From Paenibacillus sp. J45TS6 (GTDB lineage Bacteria; Bacillota; Bacilli; Paenibacillales; Paenibacillaceae), in NCBI RefSeq assembly GCF_018403285.1, contig NZ_BOSJ01000003.1:62001-126000 (forward strand): a stretch of DNA of 64,000 bases, given 5' to 3'. The notes below the pieces were generated by a model that saw only the letters and a list, made by a program, of their open reading frames with translations, had not been told where the DNA came from and did no database searches. A program made the position numbers and the translations under genes. This document shows, piece after piece, positions 34,399 through 44,340 of this stretch. Each line of letters starts with the position of its first letter. Positions within the stretch are counted from its first letter, which is position 1.

Positions 34399-35535
34399 GT
34401 GAAGGCACTAACTTATCAAGGAAAGAAAAAAGTGAAGGTAAAGGAAGTGGCAGATCCTACTTTGCAGGGCAACAAAGATATTCTAGTCCGAGTTACATCA
34501 ACAGCGATCTGCGGATCTGATCTTCATATTTATAATGGACTTATTCCCGGTATGCACAAAGACTACGTTATTGGTCACGAACCAATGGGAATTGTAGAGG
34601 AAGTATCAAGCGATGTGACACATGTAAAAAAGGGAGATCGGGTAATTATTCCTTTTAATGTTTCATGTGGAGAATGTTATTTTTGCAAACATGAGATGGA
34701 AAGTCAGTGTGATTATTCAAACGAGGCTAAAGATACCGGCGGTTTGCTAGGTTACTCGGATTCTTATGGGGGTTATCAAGGTGGACAGGCAGAACTGTTA
34801 CGTGTCCCTTATGGAGACTTTATGCCTTTTGTAATTCCGGAAGATGCAGAGATGGAAGATGAGAAGCTGCTCTTTCTTTCGGATATTTTACCGACCGCGT
34901 ATTGGGGTGTGAAAAATGCAGGGGTTAAGCCGGGAGATACCGTAATCGTATTAGGTTGTGGTCCCGTTGGTTTGTTTACCCAAAAATTTGCTTGGCAGGC
35001 AGGCGCTAAGCGGGTTATCGCTGTAGATCATATTAACTATCGCTTAGAACATGCGAAACGGACAAATCATGTAGAAACTTTTAATTTCGAAGAGATCAAA
35101 GGCTTTGAAGGATACATGAAGGAAATTACACATGGTGGTGCTGATGTAGTTATTGATTGTGTAGGAATGGATGCAAAACGAACGGCTGCCGAAAAAGTGG
35201 AAACAGCCCTTATGCTTCAGGGAGGTTCCTTAGGCGCGTTCCGAACAGCGACGGAAGTGGTTAGGAAGTTCGGTACCATTCAGTTGATCGGGGTGTACGG
35301 TGCTAATTATAATATGTTCCCGCTAGGACATCTGTTTGAACGTAATATCCAGCTGCGTACAGGACAGGCTCCTGTGATCCATTTTATTCCGGAAATTTAT
35401 CAGCAAATTAAAGCAGGTAAGATTGATCCCACCGATATTATCACGCACCGGATGAACCTGGAAGATGCAGAGCGTGGATATGAAGTGTTTTCGGAAAAAG
35501 AAGAGAACTGTCTGAAGGTGATACTTAAACCATAA
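34399..35535 (+). CDS. Zinc-dependent alcohol dehydrogenase (formaldehyde dehydrogenase-like group)
   Basis: The 378-residue MDR-family enzyme has the catalytic zinc ligands Cys (TAICGSDLH) and His-Glu (GHEPMG). The structural-zinc cysteines include CGECYFC and a later C in MESQCDY. The Rossmann motif VIVLGCGPVGLF is near residue 185. Overall pattern and the KALTYQGKKKVKV N-terminus match the glutathione-independent formaldehyde dehydrogenase-like subgroup (B. subtilis AdhB). The GTG at 34399 has AAGGAG 10 nt upstream; GTG 34390 is possible. It is divergent from the sigma operon. The substrate is not proven. Confidence 0.88.
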   Translation: MKALTYQGKKKVKVKEVADPTLQGNKDILVRVTSTAICGSDLHIYNGLIPGMHKDYVIGHEPMGIVEEVSSDVTHVKKGDRVIIPFNVSCGECYFCKHEMESQCDYSNEAKDTGGLLGYSDSYGGYQGGQAELLRVPYGDFMPFVIPEDAEMEDEKLLFLSDILPTAYWGVKNAGVKPGDTVIVLGCGPVGLFTQKFAWQAGAKRVIAVDHINYRLEHAKRTNHVETFNFEEIKGFEGYMKEITHGGADVVIDCVGMDAKRTAAEKVETALMLQGGSLGAFRTATEVVRKFGTIQLIGVYGANYNMFPLGHLFERNIQLRTGQAPVIHFIPEIYQQIKAGKIDPTDIITHRMNLEDAERGYEVFSEKEENCLKVILKP

Positions 35536-35552
35536 CTTTGGTTTGAAAAATG

Positions 35553-35598
35553 AAAAGGTTGCCTTTGGTCTAATTATTAGACCCCGGGCAACCTTTTT
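35553..35598. terminator. Bidirectional terminator between adh and ampS
   Basis: AAAAGGTTGCC pairs with GGCAACCTTTT, with an inner GGTCTAA/TTAGACC stem. TTTTT on the plus strand and TTTTCATTTTT on the minus strand follow the stem. Confidence 0.85.
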
Positions 35599-35639
35599 AA
35601 TAGAGTACATTTTGAATAAAGAATCTACACCCTGACTAA

Positions 35640-36872
35640 TTAAAACGCCCAATTTCCTTTTAGGAAGATCGGTTCTTTTGTGCCGTCAGCGCTAATTCCG
35701 TAGATATCCATTTCTGCAGAACCAATCATAAAGTCAACATGTGTCAGACTTGTGTTGAGTCCCGCTGCTGCAAGCTGTTCTTGGTTCATGTTTTTGCCGC
35801 CTTCTAAGGTAAAGGCATAGGCGCTTCCGATAGCCAAGTGGTTAGATGCATTTTCGTCAAACAGTGTATTATAGAACAAAATGTTGGTATCTGAGATTGG
35901 GGATTGATGAGGAACAAGGGCTACTTCACCCAGATAATGAGAGCCTTCATCAATCTCAACGAGATTTTGCAGGGCTTCTAAGCCTTCTTCAGCAGTCACC
36001 TTGATAATCCGTCCATTCTCGAAGGTAAGTGAAAATTTATCAATTAGATTTCCGCCATAGCTGAGAGGTTTCGTACTGCTTACTGTACCATTAACTCCCG
36101 TCTTCAGCGGTGCAGTAAACACTTCCTCTGTAGGCATGTTCGCTACAAAAGTATGCCCCTTTTCGTTGATACTGTCTCCTTGGGCCCACAAATGTCCTTC
36201 AGGAAGCTCAATTGTAAGGTCTGTACCAGGTGCGATGTAGTGTAATTTTTTATATTTCTTTTCATTGAGCACTTTTGATTTGTTCTCAAGTGTAGTAATA
36301 TGCTTCTGCCATGCAGCAACAGGATCGGCTTCGCCAATACGTACCGTTTTAAAGATAGCTTCCCAAAGCAGAGATACTTGTTCATGTTCTGGGGCATCCG
36401 GGAATACTTTTGCAGCCCATTCTGGAGAAGGGACGGCAATCAGACACCAGCTGAATTTATCAGCTTGCTGATATGCACGATATTTGGCCATCGCTTTGCC
36501 GCGAGCTTTCTGGGCAGCAACAATTCGATTTTGATCCACACCTTTAAGTAAATCTGGATTTTCGGACAGGATATGTAGGACAGCAGCCCCTTCTTCCACC
36601 ATTTCTGTCATCTCGCCTGCATACCATTTTGGCTCTTTTTCAAATATTTCATCGGAAGCTAGGTCATACTGCATACGAGTAATCTGTTCATCGTTCCACT
36701 GAACTTTTACGTAACTAGCGCCCGTATCGTATGCTTCTTTTACGATAAGACGTACAAATTCTCTTGCTTCAACAGGAGCATGAACAATAAGCGCTTGTCC
36801 AGGCTGGATATTTACCCCCACTTTAATGGTGAGTTCAGCATAAGCTTTTAGTTTTTGAGCAAAATCAGACAT
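35640..36872 (-). CDS. ampS: Aminopeptidase, M29 family (AmpS/PepS)
   Basis: The 410-residue cytoplasmic metallo-aminopeptidase has the same length as B. subtilis AmpS. Family blocks include FENGRIIKVTAEEGLEAL near residue 275, IDEGSHYLGEVALVPHQSPIS near 300 and FYNTLFDENASNHLAIGSAY near 328. These contain the Glu, His and Asp residues that hold the two metal ions, together with THVDFMIG near 383. The ATG at 36872 has GGAGG 9 nt upstream. It is monocistronic and ends in the shared terminator at 35553-35598. Confidence 0.92.
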   Translation of the reverse strand: MSDFAQKLKAYAELTIKVGVNIQPGQALIVHAPVEAREFVRLIVKEAYDTGASYVKVQWNDEQITRMQYDLASDEIFEKEPKWYAGEMTEMVEEGAAVLHILSENPDLLKGVDQNRIVAAQKARGKAMAKYRAYQQADKFSWCLIAVPSPEWAAKVFPDAPEHEQVSLLWEAIFKTVRIGEADPVAAWQKHITTLENKSKVLNEKKYKKLHYIAPGTDLTIELPEGHLWAQGDSINEKGHTFVANMPTEEVFTAPLKTGVNGTVSSTKPLSYGGNLIDKFSLTFENGRIIKVTAEEGLEALQNLVEIDEGSHYLGEVALVPHQSPISDTNILFYNTLFDENASNHLAIGSAYAFTLEGGKNMNQEQLAAAGLNTSLTHVDFMIGSAEMDIYGISADGTKEPIFLKGNWAF

Positions 36873-37073
36873 TGTAAAGTTCCTCCATTTCACACGCGAT
36901 GATATATTTTATCTACCTTAGGTTAAAAAAGCGATGTGATTAGCATGCCCGGATGAGTGAATCCAGACTCTTTCGCAAAGCTATTTTATTATTGTACAAT
37001 ATAAGTGGTAAAAATGAACTATTGCAAATGGTTTTTAGGGAAAAAGAAATCAGGATTACAAGGAGAGAAAAAA

Positions 37074-37340
37074 GTGAGTCATAACATAATCAGCGCTTCC
37101 ATGCACAGGGACGAAGAGAAACATTGGTTAGGGCATACCGTATTTACTATAGGAGAGAGCAAGACAGAATATGAGATCTCTTTCTTCAGCAAGAACGGTA
37201 AGGATTGGGATTATAGTCTGCATTTTGCGGGCGAACCGGGAGCAGAGGAAGAATTTTTACAGCTGGATGCAAGGCTTGAAGAAGATGATGATTTATATGA
37301 TGATCTTCTAGACGCGGCGATTGATTCGATTCCTGAATAA
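37074..37340 (+). CDS. Small acidic hypothetical protein
   Basis: The GTG at 37074 has AAGGAG 8-9 nt upstream, giving 88 residues. An earlier in-frame start at 37005 has no ribosome binding site. The protein has a beta-like first half (WLGHTVFTIGESKTEYEISFFSKNG) and a strongly acidic C-terminus (LDARLEEDDDLYDDLLDAAIDS). No signal peptide or membrane segment is seen. I do not recognise the family. It lies between divergent ampS and the metallo-hydrolase with no clear operon. Confidence 0.6.
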   Translation: MSHNIISASMHRDEEKHWLGHTVFTIGESKTEYEISFFSKNGKDWDYSLHFAGEPGAEEEFLQLDARLEEDDDLYDDLLDAAIDSIPE

Positions 37341-37526
37341 AGCACAGGGAAAATCGCAGAGCTTGTCTAAACATGAATGGTTGTTCTATTTTTATGACAT
37401 GCTGACTATAGATAGTAGGGTGAGATTTTTCTTGCGAAAGCACATATTTTCTGGGAACTTGGGAATTCTACAGATGATTGATTGCACATAGGGGGCATTC
37501 CAATAAGAATGGGAGGTATCCGTCGC

Positions 37527-38333
37527 ATGGCATCTGATAATCTGATAACGGAAGGCAAGACGGCTCTAGAAGAGGTTGCACCCGATTTATTGTGTCTGCG
37601 AACATTGTTTGTTAATGTCCTTTTTGTCGGAACTCCAGGTTCTAGACAATGGATTCTAGTCGATACAGGGATGCCTGGCTTCGCGAAAGATATTATTCAA
37701 ATTGCAGAAGAACGCTTTGATGGACCGCCTTTAGCGATTGTGTTAACCCATGGACATTTCGATCATGTGGGTAATGTGATTGAACTGGAGCAGCACTGGG
37801 GAACACCCGTATTTGCGCATACGTTAGAATTACCTTATCTAACCGGTCTAACGGATTACCCTCCAGCGGATCCTACGGTTGGCGGAGGATTACTAGCTCG
37901 TACATCCTTTATTTTTCCCAACGAAGCGATTCATCTGGATGATCGGGTTGATGCGCTTCCTTCCGATCATCGTGTACCGTACGCTCCAGATTGGCGATGG
38001 ATTGCTACACCGGGTCATTCTCCAGGTCATATCTCTTTGTACCGAGAGAAGGATGGGGCACTCATTGCAGGTGATGCGTTCATCACCGTTCAGCAAGAAT
38101 CGCTCTGGCATGTTATTTTCCAGGATAAAGAACTCCATGGACCTCCAATGTATTTCACTACCGACTGGGATGCTGCTAAAAATTCTGTTCAGACGCTTGC
38201 TGATCTTAAGCCAGAGCTTGCCATTACGGGACATGGTCATATGATGGCAAGTACAGAACTTAGAGGTCAATTGGATCGTCTTGCTCGGGACTTTGACCGG
38301 CTTGCCCTACCGAGACAAGGGAAATACGTCTAA
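37527..38333 (+). CDS. Metallo-beta-lactamase-fold hydrolase
   Basis: The 268-residue protein has the canonical THGHFDHVG motif near residue 75, and further metal ligands in TPGHSPGHI near 160, GDAFI near 179 and TGHGH near 235. Together they make a complete two-metal site. Such enzymes include glyoxalase II-like thioesterases and lactonases; specificity is not readable. The ATG at 37527 has GGGAGGT 9 nt upstream. It is monocistronic with a terminator after the stop. Confidence 0.88.
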   Translation: MASDNLITEGKTALEEVAPDLLCLRTLFVNVLFVGTPGSRQWILVDTGMPGFAKDIIQIAEERFDGPPLAIVLTHGHFDHVGNVIELEQHWGTPVFAHTLELPYLTGLTDYPPADPTVGGGLLARTSFIFPNEAIHLDDRVDALPSDHRVPYAPDWRWIATPGHSPGHISLYREKDGALIAGDAFITVQQESLWHVIFQDKELHGPPMYFTTDWDAAKNSVQTLADLKPELAITGHGHMMASTELRGQLDRLARDFDRLALPRQGKYV

Positions 38334-38351
38334 TAGATCATGAAATGACGA

Positions 38352-38393
38352 ATAAAGATATCCTATAATTCGGGATATCTTTATTTTTATTGT
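38352..38393. terminator. Bidirectional terminator between convergent hydrolase genes
   Basis: ATAAAGATATCC pairs with GGGATATCTTTAT and is followed by TTTTTAT on the plus strand. Confidence 0.75.
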
Positions 38394-38400
38394 AATGAAA

Positions 38401-39555
38401 TTAAAACTGTTCAATGGCAGCGAGTACAACATTATTAAAGTGATCTGTATACATATTTTTGAAAGGCTTCTCTAAATCTCGTTCGATCGTAAAATGAATC
38501 AATAGAATATCATACACCGGATCAACTGCGACAAATACACCGGCTGCTCCCCAGTGAGAGTATGCTTCTTGCGAAAATAAATCTCCGCCATCTTTTTTAT
38601 TGCCATTAATACTCCAGCCATATCCCCAGCTCGCTTCTGGAAAAGTCTCATCTCTGTAGACGGAGGAAACTCCCGGGATATGATTTTTTGTCATTTCTTT
38701 TATGGAAATGGGAGAGAGGATTCGCTGATCACCATACGACCCTTTATTGAGAAACATCTGCGCAAAGATGGCAAGGTCCATGGCATTGCTGAAGATACCT
38801 GCGGAAGGGGAGACCGATTCTATCATCTCGTCTGTTTCGAGCCATTCTGCGCATGGGTCTTCGGGCGATCTTTTCACAATGCGATGACGTTCTGCGTGGG
38901 GGACTTTGAAATAAGAGTCATTCATCCCAAGCGGTTCAAATAGTTCTTGCTTCACGAAGTCTGGATAGGAAATTCCACTGACTCTCCGTATGATCTCTCC
39001 AAGTAAATCATATCCAAATCCAAGGTAAGACATGATTTCACCCGGCTTGCTGGATAAAGGAGCGCCGTATCTCCTATGGAGGTACTCATGAAAATAAGGT
39101 TCTTCTGATTCTTCGCAAGGAGGGATCTGAATCGTTGAACCATCCCCTCTCGCGTAAGTATATACGTCTTCTGGATTGATTCCTGAAGTGTGAGTAAGCA
39201 GGTGATGAATTCGCACATTCTCTTTTCCGAGTCCTTGAAATTCAGGTATGTAGTCAGTCACCGGACGATTAAGACCGATGAGCCCTCGTTCGGCCAGGAT
39301 CATAATACAAGCAGCAGTGAACACTTTAGTAATCGAGCACAAGGGAAATAAAGCATTCGTCGTTAACAGTGGGGAATCGGCAGCTGGTGTGAGAGTTCCG
39401 AAAGCTTGGTGTGAGACAATGATCCCTTTTCTTGCGACAAATATGACCTCAGCAGGGGTAATGTTGTTGTCAACCATCTGCTTCGCATAGGTGTTAGCAT
39501 AAGCTACTTTGGATGCGGACATTCCTGCTTCTTCTGGTGTTCCAATACGCAACAT
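38401..39555 (-). CDS. Serine beta-lactamase-like hydrolase (class C/esterase family)
   Basis: The 384-residue protein has the penicillin-binding fold. The SxxK motif is SITK near residue 74 and MSYLGFGYDLLG near 179 holds the catalytic Tyr. SHWGAAG near 338 sits where class C enzymes carry KTG. No signal peptide is visible, which argues for an esterase or peptidase-type housekeeping hydrolase and against a secreted antibiotic-resistance enzyme. It is monocistronic. Confidence 0.85.
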   Translation of the reverse strand: MLRIGTPEEAGMSASKVAYANTYAKQMVDNNITPAEVIFVARKGIIVSHQAFGTLTPAADSPLLTTNALFPLCSITKVFTAACIMILAERGLIGLNRPVTDYIPEFQGLGKENVRIHHLLTHTSGINPEDVYTYARGDGSTIQIPPCEESEEPYFHEYLHRRYGAPLSSKPGEIMSYLGFGYDLLGEIIRRVSGISYPDFVKQELFEPLGMNDSYFKVPHAERHRIVKRSPEDPCAEWLETDEMIESVSPSAGIFSNAMDLAIFAQMFLNKGSYGDQRILSPISIKEMTKNHIPGVSSVYRDETFPEASWGYGWSINGNKKDGGDLFSQEAYSHWGAAGVFVAVDPVYDILLIHFTIERDLEKPFKNMYTDHFNNVVLAAIEQF

Positions 39556-39703
39556 CGTATCTACCTTCCTTTTATAGAAATATAATCCAGGTTATATAGT
39601 ATATAGAACCATTAATTAATAGACAAGTAAAATAATTCATATATTTGTTAGCTTCTATTGGTAGATAGGGGTTCTTTGTTTTTCATTTAAATAAATTGTA
39701 GCA

Positions 39704-39733
39704 TTGACGGAATTTGGCAAATGACGTTAGAAT
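39704..39733 (+). promoter_or_regulatory. Candidate promoter of the arabinanase-like gene
   Basis: TTGACG at 39704-39709, an 18-bp spacer and TAGAAT at 39728-39733 would give a leader of about 160 nt. The 347-bp gap 39556-39902 otherwise holds only the cre-like site. Confidence 0.45.
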
Positions 39734-39841
39734 AAAAATATTAACTAGTTAGGATATGTGTTAACAATGCGATTAATGGGGCGTGGTTTATGGTCGGTAT
39801 AGGTGGTGGATAAGGAAGAAGCCATTCAGTGGCTGGTTTAT

Positions 39842-39855
39842 TGTATTCGTTTACA
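39842..39855 (+). promoter_or_regulatory. cre-like catabolite-repression site
   Basis: TGTATTCGTTTACA matches the CcpA consensus TGWAANCGNTNWCA at 13 of 14 positions. It lies 47 nt upstream of the arabinanase start and downstream of the candidate promoter, where CcpA would block elongation. Confidence 0.55.
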
Positions 39856-39902
39856 AAGTAAAGAGAAACATGCTTGTCATACTATATAGGGAGGATTTTA
39901 AT

Positions 39903-42900
39903 GTGAAAAGAACTTTATCGAAATATGTAGCTATGGTTCTCGCATTTGCTTTGCTTGTACCGGCTTTTGCCTATGCAGACAGTCAGGACACAAAGGGAAG
40001 CGGTAAACAAGAAAGTGCTTCACCGTCTGTAGATTTGAAAGGGTTTCCAGCAAGCAGTACTACGTCAAATAAAGAGGTATCTCCAACCTTTACAAATGTA
40101 TCGGTCCACGATCCTTCAATCATTAAAGATGGGAAAGAATATTATGTATTCGGATCTCATATTGAGGCAGCTAAATCGACTGATCTGATGAACTGGACAA
40201 CGTTTACGAATGGATATACAACCCCTAATAACGTTCTGTTTGGCAATCTTTCAGAAAATTTGCAGGTTTCATTCGCTTGGGCTGGTGAAAATGACTCGGA
40301 TAGTAAAGGCGGTTTTTCCGTATGGGCACCGGACGTGTTCTGGAACGAAAATTACATCAATAAGGACAACACAAAGGGTGCCTATATGATGTATTACAGT
40401 GCATCATCCACCTATATTCGTTCCGCGATTGGTTATGCAGTATCTCAGAACATCGAAGGACCTTATGAATATGTAGACACGATTGTTTACTCTGGTTTCA
40501 CCAAAAACGATGCGAAAGATACAGATAGTCAAGTCAATAAAAAATGGACAAATACGAATATCAAAACATTGGTTGACGAGAAGCTTTTGAGCGGTCCAAA
40601 TGAACAATGGTTTAAAGCAGACGGATCATTCAATAACACCGTGTATCCTAACGCGATTGATTCCACCTTATTTTATGATACAGACGGTAAGCTGTGGATG
40701 ACCTATGGTTCTTGGTCAGGCGGTATTTTCTTACTCGAACTGGACCCGCAAACGGGGAAAGCGATTTATCCAGGAGAAGATGGAACCACGAAAGATGGAC
40801 GAATCATTGATCGTTATTTTGGTACGAAAATTGCCGGCGGTTATACGAAATCTGGAGAAGGTCCATTTATTGTCTATGATAAAGAGACAGGTTACTATTA
40901 CTTAACGGTTACTTACGGCTGGCTTGGGGCTGACGGCGGATACAATATGAGACAGTTCAGATCGAAGAATCCAGACGGTCCGTATGTGGATGCTGAAGGG
41001 AAAAATGCAGTATTGCCAAGTGGCGCGGAAAATGAAACTTATGGAATTAAGATGATCGGTAACTTCCTCTTCAAGAGAGAGATAGGTGATCCGGGAACAG
41101 GTACAGGTTATGGCTATGTATCTGCTGGTCACAACTCGGTGTACTACGATGAAGAGACAGGTAAACAATTCTTGTTCTTCCATGCTCGCTTCCCGCAAAA
41201 AGGAGAAGCCCACGAGCTTCGTGTTCACCAAATGTATAGGAATAAGGATGGTTGGCCGGTAGTAGCTGCTAATCGCTATGTGGGCGAGTCTCTTACGAAA
41301 CTGAAGACAAAAGATATTCCAGGTGAATATAAATTTGTTAATCATGGCTTAGCTTATTCCGGAGAGATCACTAATTCAGTTGATATTACGCTGAACAAAA
41401 ATCACAAAATCACCGGAGGAGTAACCGGTACATGGAAATTAAAAAATAATTATTATGCAGAGCTAACAGTGGATGGAGTCAATTACGATGGAGTTTTCGT
41501 GAAACAATGGGACGAAACTTTGCAGAAGGAAACGATGACATTTACGGCCATTTCAAGTGCGGGAGAAACGATCTGGGGGATCGGCCAGCCTGAGAAAACA
41601 GATCAAGAGGTTGTGAAGGATGTGGAGCAGGCGCTTACATTAGGGAATACATCCAATGTTTCCTCTAATCTTACCCTTCCTGTAAAGGGAGCACGCAACA
41701 CTCAGATCTCTTGGAAAACTTCGAATCCAAGCGTTATATCTACAACGGGAGAAGTGAATCCTCCAGAAGTCGGTGAGCCGAACCTGACAGCAACACTGAC
41801 GGCTACCATCACGAAGGGCAATGCCGTAGTTACGAAAACATTTCATATTGTTGTAGCACCGGTTGATGTCTCGTATGGTTTAAACGCGCAGTATTCTTTT
41901 GAAAATGATCTATCCGCTTCAGTCGGTTCCTTTGGTGAAGGACTCACAACAGGAGATCGTATTGATAATACAGGCGGTACAATTACTTTTGATAAGGGTG
42001 TCGTAGGAAACGGAGCTATATTTGACGGAAAATCCGGTATCAAGCTTCCGAATGGTTTAATTGAAGGGAAAGAGTATTCCGTATCTATGTGGCTGAAGCC
42101 TACACAGATCACACAGTATACGCCGACTTTCTTTGGTGGATCAAACAAGAGTTGGATCAGCTTTGTACCGCAAGCAGGAGATAATACGACAACACTATGG
42201 TCTGGTGAGAATTGGTATAATGCATCCATCGGATCAAGAATTCGTACAAATCAGTGGCAACATATTGCATTCTCTGTTGATAACGGATTTGTAAAAGTAT
42301 TTGTGGGTGGAAAAGAAGCTTACTCAGGCTCCGGCTTCCCAGATGTGTTTACTACAAATGATGGTGTATTCAGTTTAGGTGTTAACTTCTGGGATACTGC
42401 ATACAAAGGGATGATGGATGAACTCCGCATCTACAATGTGGCTATTACTGCAGAAGTAGCTGCAAAATTAGCAGAAGAATTACCGAAGCAGGAACAAGGA
42501 CCAGCTGAACTTACGGCTGAATTCTCTTTTGAGGATGAGCTAAACGATACCAAAGGCAATTTTGAAACCGGAACAGTCATCGGAGATAAAATTGGGAACC
42601 CAGATGGGGGAACAATCACATATAAGGATGGGGTAAAAGGGAAAGCAGCCGCTTTTGACGGGAAGTCAGGGATACTTCTTCCGAGCGGGCTCATTTCAAG
42701 TGACAGCTATTCCGTTACAATGTGGGTATATGCAGATGAACTGAAGCCTTACACTCCCATGTTCTTCGGAGCACAGTCGAATAAAAACTGGATTAGCATG
42801 CTGCCGATGGGACATGACGGAGCCCAAAATAACGCAATGTTGTGGTCAGGTGAAGCGTGGTACGATGCCATAACAGATGTGAAAACACCGCTTCAAAAGT

Positions 42901-43124
42901 GGACTCATTATGCATTTACGGTGAATGGTGATGCAGTTACTGTATATATTGATGGGGTAGCGAAATATACGGGTAAAGGCTTCCCTGATATTTTTACAGA
43001 TAATAATGCAACCTTCAGTTTAGGTACAAACTGGTGGGATACTCCTTTCAAAGGTATGATTGACGAACTGCAGATCTACAAAGGAGTAATTACTCCAGAA
43101 AAAGCAGCAGAACTTGCTTCATAA
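39903..43124 (+). CDS. Secreted multidomain GH43 arabinanase-like glycosidase
   Basis: The product has 1073 residues. Order: signal peptide (1-25, cleavage near AYA-DS); five-bladed GH43 domain (about 60-430) with the general base Asp70 in VHDPSIIKDG, the pKa-modulating Asp near 252 in PNAIDSTLFYD and the acid Glu near 318 in SGEGPFIV; a small beta domain to about 560; an atrophied bacterial Ig-like domain (about 570-655, ISWKTSNPSVISTTGEV); and two LamG/concanavalin-like domains (about 660-860 and 870-1073). Each of the last two ends in KGMxDELxIYN/K. It probably cleaves alpha-1,5-arabinan, with carbohydrate-binding by the repeats. The GTG start has GGGAGGAT 5 nt upstream. Confidence 0.9.
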   Translation: MKRTLSKYVAMVLAFALLVPAFAYADSQDTKGSGKQESASPSVDLKGFPASSTTSNKEVSPTFTNVSVHDPSIIKDGKEYYVFGSHIEAAKSTDLMNWTTFTNGYTTPNNVLFGNLSENLQVSFAWAGENDSDSKGGFSVWAPDVFWNENYINKDNTKGAYMMYYSASSTYIRSAIGYAVSQNIEGPYEYVDTIVYSGFTKNDAKDTDSQVNKKWTNTNIKTLVDEKLLSGPNEQWFKADGSFNNTVYPNAIDSTLFYDTDGKLWMTYGSWSGGIFLLELDPQTGKAIYPGEDGTTKDGRIIDRYFGTKIAGGYTKSGEGPFIVYDKETGYYYLTVTYGWLGADGGYNMRQFRSKNPDGPYVDAEGKNAVLPSGAENETYGIKMIGNFLFKREIGDPGTGTGYGYVSAGHNSVYYDEETGKQFLFFHARFPQKGEAHELRVHQMYRNKDGWPVVAANRYVGESLTKLKTKDIPGEYKFVNHGLAYSGEITNSVDITLNKNHKITGGVTGTWKLKNNYYAELTVDGVNYDGVFVKQWDETLQKETMTFTAISSAGETIWGIGQPEKTDQEVVKDVEQALTLGNTSNVSSNLTLPVKGARNTQISWKTSNPSVISTTGEVNPPEVGEPNLTATLTATITKGNAVVTKTFHIVVAPVDVSYGLNAQYSFENDLSASVGSFGEGLTTGDRIDNTGGTITFDKGVVGNGAIFDGKSGIKLPNGLIEGKEYSVSMWLKPTQITQYTPTFFGGSNKSWISFVPQAGDNTTTLWSGENWYNASIGSRIRTNQWQHIAFSVDNGFVKVFVGGKEAYSGSGFPDVFTTNDGVFSLGVNFWDTAYKGMMDELRIYNVAITAEVAAKLAEELPKQEQGPAELTAEFSFEDELNDTKGNFETGTVIGDKIGNPDGGTITYKDGVKGKAAAFDGKSGILLPSGLISSDSYSVTMWVYADELKPYTPMFFGAQSNKNWISMLPMGHDGAQNNAMLWSGEAWYDAITDVKTPLQKWTHYAFTVNGDAVTVYIDGVAKYTGKGFPDIFTDNNATFSLGTNWWDTPFKGMIDELQIYKGVITPEKAAELAS

Positions 43125-43143
43125 TATTCTTTGAGGTTAATAA

Positions 43144-43187
43144 CCAATGAAGCACTTCTCAGGAGGAGTGCTTCATTGGGTTTCTTT
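43144..43187 (+). terminator. Intrinsic terminator of the GH43 gene
   Basis: A 13-bp stem (CCAATGAAGCACT / AGTGCTTCATTGG) is followed by GTTTCTTT. Confidence 0.8.
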
Positions 43188-43326
43188 ATGAGATGCCTTC
43201 TCTATTCATTGTTCCTATGAAGGCTCTGTGATAGAATTTATTTGTAGAACATGATATATTCGTCAAGAGAACAACCTTGCTTCATACTAGATATGAAAGC
43301 GCTACATATAGGAGGCGTAAGAAACG

Positions 43327-44340
43327 ATGGTACAAGAAACAAATAAGGCATATGAAGGAACTTACGGAAGTTATACTGCTATTATTTTGAAGTCAGGCCC
43401 TTATGAAGCTAAGATGATCCCGGAAATTGGTGGGAATCTAGTTTCTTTTCGTGATGTAGAGCGAGGTCATAGCTATCTGAGAGAACCGGGTGAAGATCAC
43501 GCAGAGGAATTAAAAGAGAACCCAGGAGTATATGGAATTCCGGTACTATTTCCACCAAATCGATTCGAGGATGGTAAGTTTCCTTGGAACGGTAAGGAAT
43601 ATCAACTGCCAATTAATGAAGAAGCAACGGGCAATCATCTGCATGGATTTATGCACTACATACCATGGCAGGTCGTAAGTTTTGGTACAAATGAGCAGGA
43701 GAGCTATGTTGTTGTCGAACAGATTGTACGAGAAGGACATGAATTTTATAAATATCTCCCGTTTGAATATACAATCCGTCTTCGTTATACACTCAGCGAG
43801 CTAGGACTTCAGCAGCAAGTTACTATTATAAATGAAGGTAAGGAGTCCATGCCTAATTTACTAGCTTTTCACACGGCAATTAAGGCGCCATTTGATGAGA
43901 CAAGCGAAGCTTGCGACTACAAAGTCAAAGCGACGATTGGTCAGCGTTATGAGCTAAATGGTCGAAGTTTGCCAACAGGCAACATTCAGACTTTATCTAA
44001 TGAGGAAGAACTCTTAAAGACAGAAGGAGTGAATCCTTATTTTGAAGCGATGGATAATCACTATACTTCTGAGCCTCAGAATGGACGTAACTACATGGAA
44101 CTTACGAACACAAAAACAGGAGATACCCTTGTTTATGACGTAGGTACTTCATACAAGCACTGGATGATCTGGAACAACAATGCGAGTAATCAATTTTTCT
44201 GCCCAGAACCGCAGATGAATCTCGTCAATGCACCGAATGTAACAGGAAAATCAAACGAGGAAATCGGACTTATTGCACTAGAACCAGGCTTAGTCTTTGA
44301 ACAATCCAGCCGGCTGTATGTGGTAAACAGATCACTATAG
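43327..44340 (+). CDS. Aldose 1-epimerase family protein
   Basis: The 337-residue GalM-fold protein has NHLHGFMHYIPWQVV near residue 103 with the conserved His, YTIRLRYTLSELGLQQQVTIIN near 148 and an AFHTAIKAPF block near 180 with the second His. It interconverts sugar anomers. The neighbour is a secreted arabinan-degrading enzyme, so a role in using the released sugar is plausible, but a terminator separates the genes. AGGAGGC precedes the ATG at 43327. Confidence 0.85.
   Translation: MVQETNKAYEGTYGSYTAIILKSGPYEAKMIPEIGGNLVSFRDVERGHSYLREPGEDHAEELKENPGVYGIPVLFPPNRFEDGKFPWNGKEYQLPINEEATGNHLHGFMHYIPWQVVSFGTNEQESYVVVEQIVREGHEFYKYLPFEYTIRLRYTLSELGLQQQVTIINEGKESMPNLLAFHTAIKAPFDETSEACDYKVKATIGQRYELNGRSLPTGNIQTLSNEEELLKTEGVNPYFEAMDNHYTSEPQNGRNYMELTNTKTGDTLVYDVGTSYKHWMIWNNNASNQFFCPEPQMNLVNAPNVTGKSNEEIGLIALEPGLVFEQSSRLYVVNRSL

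Noticed and set aside
38401-39555. Beta-lactam resistance gene
   Set aside because: No signal peptide and no KTG-type third motif (HWG instead); more likely an esterase/peptidase-like housekeeping enzyme.
39841-39856. AraR operator upstream of the arabinanase
   Set aside because: The TTGTA...TACAA symmetry has a 6-nt centre and does not match the ATTTGTACGTACAAAT-type AraR site; the cre consensus fits better.
43293-43306. Second cre-like site before the aldose epimerase (TGAAAGCGCTACAT)
   Set aside because: Only 11 of 14 positions match, with the right half-site degenerate.
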